Origin: an uncultured Collinsella sp.
GTDB taxonomy: Bacteria > Actinomycetota > Coriobacteriia > Coriobacteriales > Coriobacteriaceae
Assembly: GCA_900551635.1 (NCBI GenBank)
Contig: URWQ01000069.1
Coordinates: 1 to 7,322, forward strand
Length of the DNA: 7,322 nucleotides
Direction: 5' to 3'
Below the pieces are notes generated by a model. That model ran no database searches and was not told the origin of the DNA. It saw only the letters and a program-made list of their open reading frames with translations. How positions within the stretch are numbered: the stretch's first letter is position 1; every line of letters starts with the position of its first letter. Below, piece by piece: positions 6,237-7,322 of this stretch. Both the position numbers and the translations under genes were made by a program.

Positions 6237-7124
6237 CTATGAGCTAGGCGCAGAGACCGGCTTCCATGCAATAAACGCCCAGCGAACCTTACGGATATGG
6301 TCGAGCATATAGCGCCCCTGCGGCACGCCCTTGGAGCCCGACTCACCGGCATGGGGGTTCTCAATCATGTGTTGAGCGATGTAGTCGCGCAGACGGTCGA
6401 CCTTATCCTCGTTGCCATGCTCAAGCATGCGGGAAAAGTCTGCCACGCCCGCTTCAAGGCTGTCGAAGGTATCGCGACGAGGCGATTCAAAGTACGTAAC
6501 CTGCGGCAACGCACCCATCTGAATGAGGATGTTGAAGGCGTACACAAAGCCATTACTGCAGGTAACCGAGGCACCGATAGCGTTCATCAAGTGCAGATCA
6601 TAGCGCGGGCTGGAGTTGGCGACCATCGTGACAGCACAACGCCGACGAGCCGTACGGTCAAGCTTGGCAAGCGCACCTTTTAGATTGGTCGTCGTAACCG
6701 ACCGACTGGCAAAGGCAACATCTACAGCCTTGGCAACCGGCCCAACCAAATACCAGTCATCATCCCAAGCAAGCTCAAGCGGCGTAATAAGATCTTCGAG
6801 CCCGTAATACTCAATGCTGGCATCAAGCGTGCCCAACATGGCAGGAGAGAAGTCGGCAGCAATCACGGAATGCCCAGCCTGAGCAAGCGGAATAGCAATC
6901 GACCCAGCCCCACACCCCATATCCAGCACGGACTCGCCGGGCTCAAGCGCCAACAACTTTATAAAATCCCGGGCATAAGGAGCAGTCTCAAGCGGCCGAA
7001 AATGCCGAGCCCGCTTATCCCACTCAAAAGAATCATCAGCCCGATGCCGACCAGCTTGCAGGCGCATCCATTCGCCATTCCAATCCGCAGAAAGAAGCTC
7101 AGATCGAGCATCCCCATCAACCAC
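6237..7124 (-). CDS. Class I SAM-dependent methyltransferase
   Basis: A 295-residue soluble protein with a Rossmann-type methyltransferase core. Motif I, the SAM glycine loop, is VLDMGCGAGSIAIP (66-79). It is followed by VIAADFSPAML (87-97), in which D91 would bind the SAM ribose hydroxyls. The N-terminal 50 residues are rich in Trp, Arg and Asp (WNGEWMRLQ, then WDKRARHF) and probably form a cap. The C-terminal half (about 185-290) carries no motif I recognise and probably sets substrate choice. The substrate cannot be inferred. The start is GTG at 7124, supported by a perfect AGGAGGT 6 bases upstream. An intrinsic terminator lies immediately before that ribosome binding site, so expression is probably attenuated. 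The first half of the gene uses many T- and G-ending codons (GCT, CTT, CGG, GAT), unlike the C-ending bias of glmM and nagB. Confidence 0.88.
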   Translation of the reverse strand: MVDGDARSELLSADWNGEWMRLQAGRHRADDSFEWDKRARHFRPLETAPYARDFIKLLALEPGESVLDMGCGAGSIAIPLAQAGHSVIAADFSPAMLGTLDASIEYYGLEDLITPLELAWDDDWYLVGPVAKAVDVAFASRSVTTTNLKGALAKLDRTARRRCAVTMVANSSPRYDLHLMNAIGASVTCSNGFVYAFNILIQMGALPQVTYFESPRRDTFDSLEAGVADFSRMLEHGNEDKVDRLRDYIAQHMIENPHAGESGSKGVPQGRYMLDHIRKVRWAFIAWKPVSAPSS

Positions 7125-7130
7125 GGGCTA

Positions 7131-7137
7131 ACCTCCT
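7131..7137 (-). promoter_or_regulatory. Strong Shine-Dalgarno fixing the GTG start of the methyltransferase
   Basis: On the - strand AGGAGGT lies 6 bases before GTG 7124. It is the best Shine-Dalgarno in the window and decides the start, because no in-frame ATG lies near the N-terminus. It is separated by only 6 bases from the T-tract of the preceding terminator. Confidence 0.88.
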
Positions 7138-7143
7138 AGCAAC

Positions 7144-7175
7144 AAAAAAGCGACTCCTCCCAAAAGAAGAGCCGC
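7144..7175 (-). terminator. Intrinsic terminator in the methyltransferase leader (candidate attenuator)
   Basis: Read on the - strand, GCGGCTCTTC (7175-7166) pairs with the arm ending in GAGTCGC (7150), giving a stem of 10-11 bp with a few G-T pairs. Six T residues follow directly (A run at 7144-7149 on the + strand). It ends 6 bases before the methyltransferase Shine-Dalgarno. It could be the end of an upstream - strand gene outside the window, but there is hardly room for a promoter after it, so it more likely gates transcription into the methyltransferase gene. Confidence 0.82.
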
Positions 7176-7322
7176 AACCAGCATATATCAGAAAAGAACC
7201 GTTCCAACGCCAAACCGCCCTCACAACCAAGGCGGGCAGGAGCGAAGCGACTGCCATACGGGATAGAACCCAACTGAGGTCCCGTTGTGCGGGAGCCCCG
7301 GGGAGGGCAAATATATAAGGTC
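7176..7322 (-). promoter_or_regulatory. Hairpin-rich region upstream of the methyltransferase, possible riboswitch-like leader
   Basis: Several short helices lie before the terminator. They are CCGCC/GGCGG (7215-7219 with 7231-7235), GGCAG/CTGCC (7235-7239 with 7251-7255), a 6-bp ACGGGA/TCCCGT stem (7258-7263 with 7280-7285), and a competing CCCG/CGGG hairpin (7281-7284 with 7290-7293), with CCCCGGGG at 7296-7303. TATATA at 7312-7317 could be a -10 box on the - strand, with its -35 outside the window. No known aptamer consensus is recognised. All three - strand frames are largely open here, so the tail of an upstream gene cannot be excluded. Confidence 0.3.

Noticed and set aside
5746..6312. 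188-codon open frame on the + strand over yhbY
   Set aside because: It is a shadow of yhbY, which has clear CRM-domain motifs on the opposite strand.
7255..7290. Possible tRNA T-arm (GGGTTCTATCCC on the - strand)
   Set aside because: The loop has T where a purine is needed in TTCRA, and no anticodon arm, acceptor stem or CCA end can be assembled around it.

Overview
The window looks like chromosomal DNA from a high-GC anaerobic actinobacterium of the Coriobacteriia, most like Collinsella. This rests on remembered family resemblance (a GlmM / glucose-type EIIA / NagB neighbourhood and a very large ATPase-BTAD regulator) and on GC-rich, C-ending codons in the housekeeping genes. No database search was possible.

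Layout. On the + strand, 2-691 is the C-terminal half of phosphoglucosamine mutase GlmM, cut by the window edge. It is followed by a stand-alone glucose-family PTS EIIA protein (764-1261) and, after a 271-base structured intergenic stretch, glucosamine-6-phosphate deaminase NagB (1533-2261), which ends in a strong intrinsic terminator (2294-2321). A gene-free stretch (2326-2709) rich in CTTG/CAAG direct repeats precedes a 999-residue regulator (2710-5709). That protein has a MalT/STAND-like NTPase at its N-terminus and a SARP-type winged helix plus BTAD domain at its C-terminus. On the - strand lie the small ribosome-associated RNA-binding protein YhbY (5779-6078) and a class I SAM-dependent methyltransferase (6237-7124). 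A terminator between the convergent genes (5708-5741) has its T-tract on the - strand and so serves yhbY.

How the genes relate. GlmM and NagB both act around glucosamine-6-phosphate: GlmM draws it toward cell-wall precursors and NagB returns it to fructose-6-phosphate and ammonia. EIIA would help phosphorylate incoming glucose-type or amino sugars. The regulator's targets are unknown. Its repeat-rich upstream region suggests autoregulation, but this is inference. YhbY and the methyltransferase have no evident link to the sugar genes.

Most interesting signals. (1) The nagB leader contains a chain of overlapping, mutually exclusive helices that reaches the Shine-Dalgarno. (2) An intrinsic terminator lies only 6 bases before the methyltransferase's Shine-Dalgarno and is preceded by several hairpins, which leaves almost no room for another promoter and points to attenuation. 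(3) The regulator has an unusual domain order. None of the leader structures matched a riboswitch class that I recognise.
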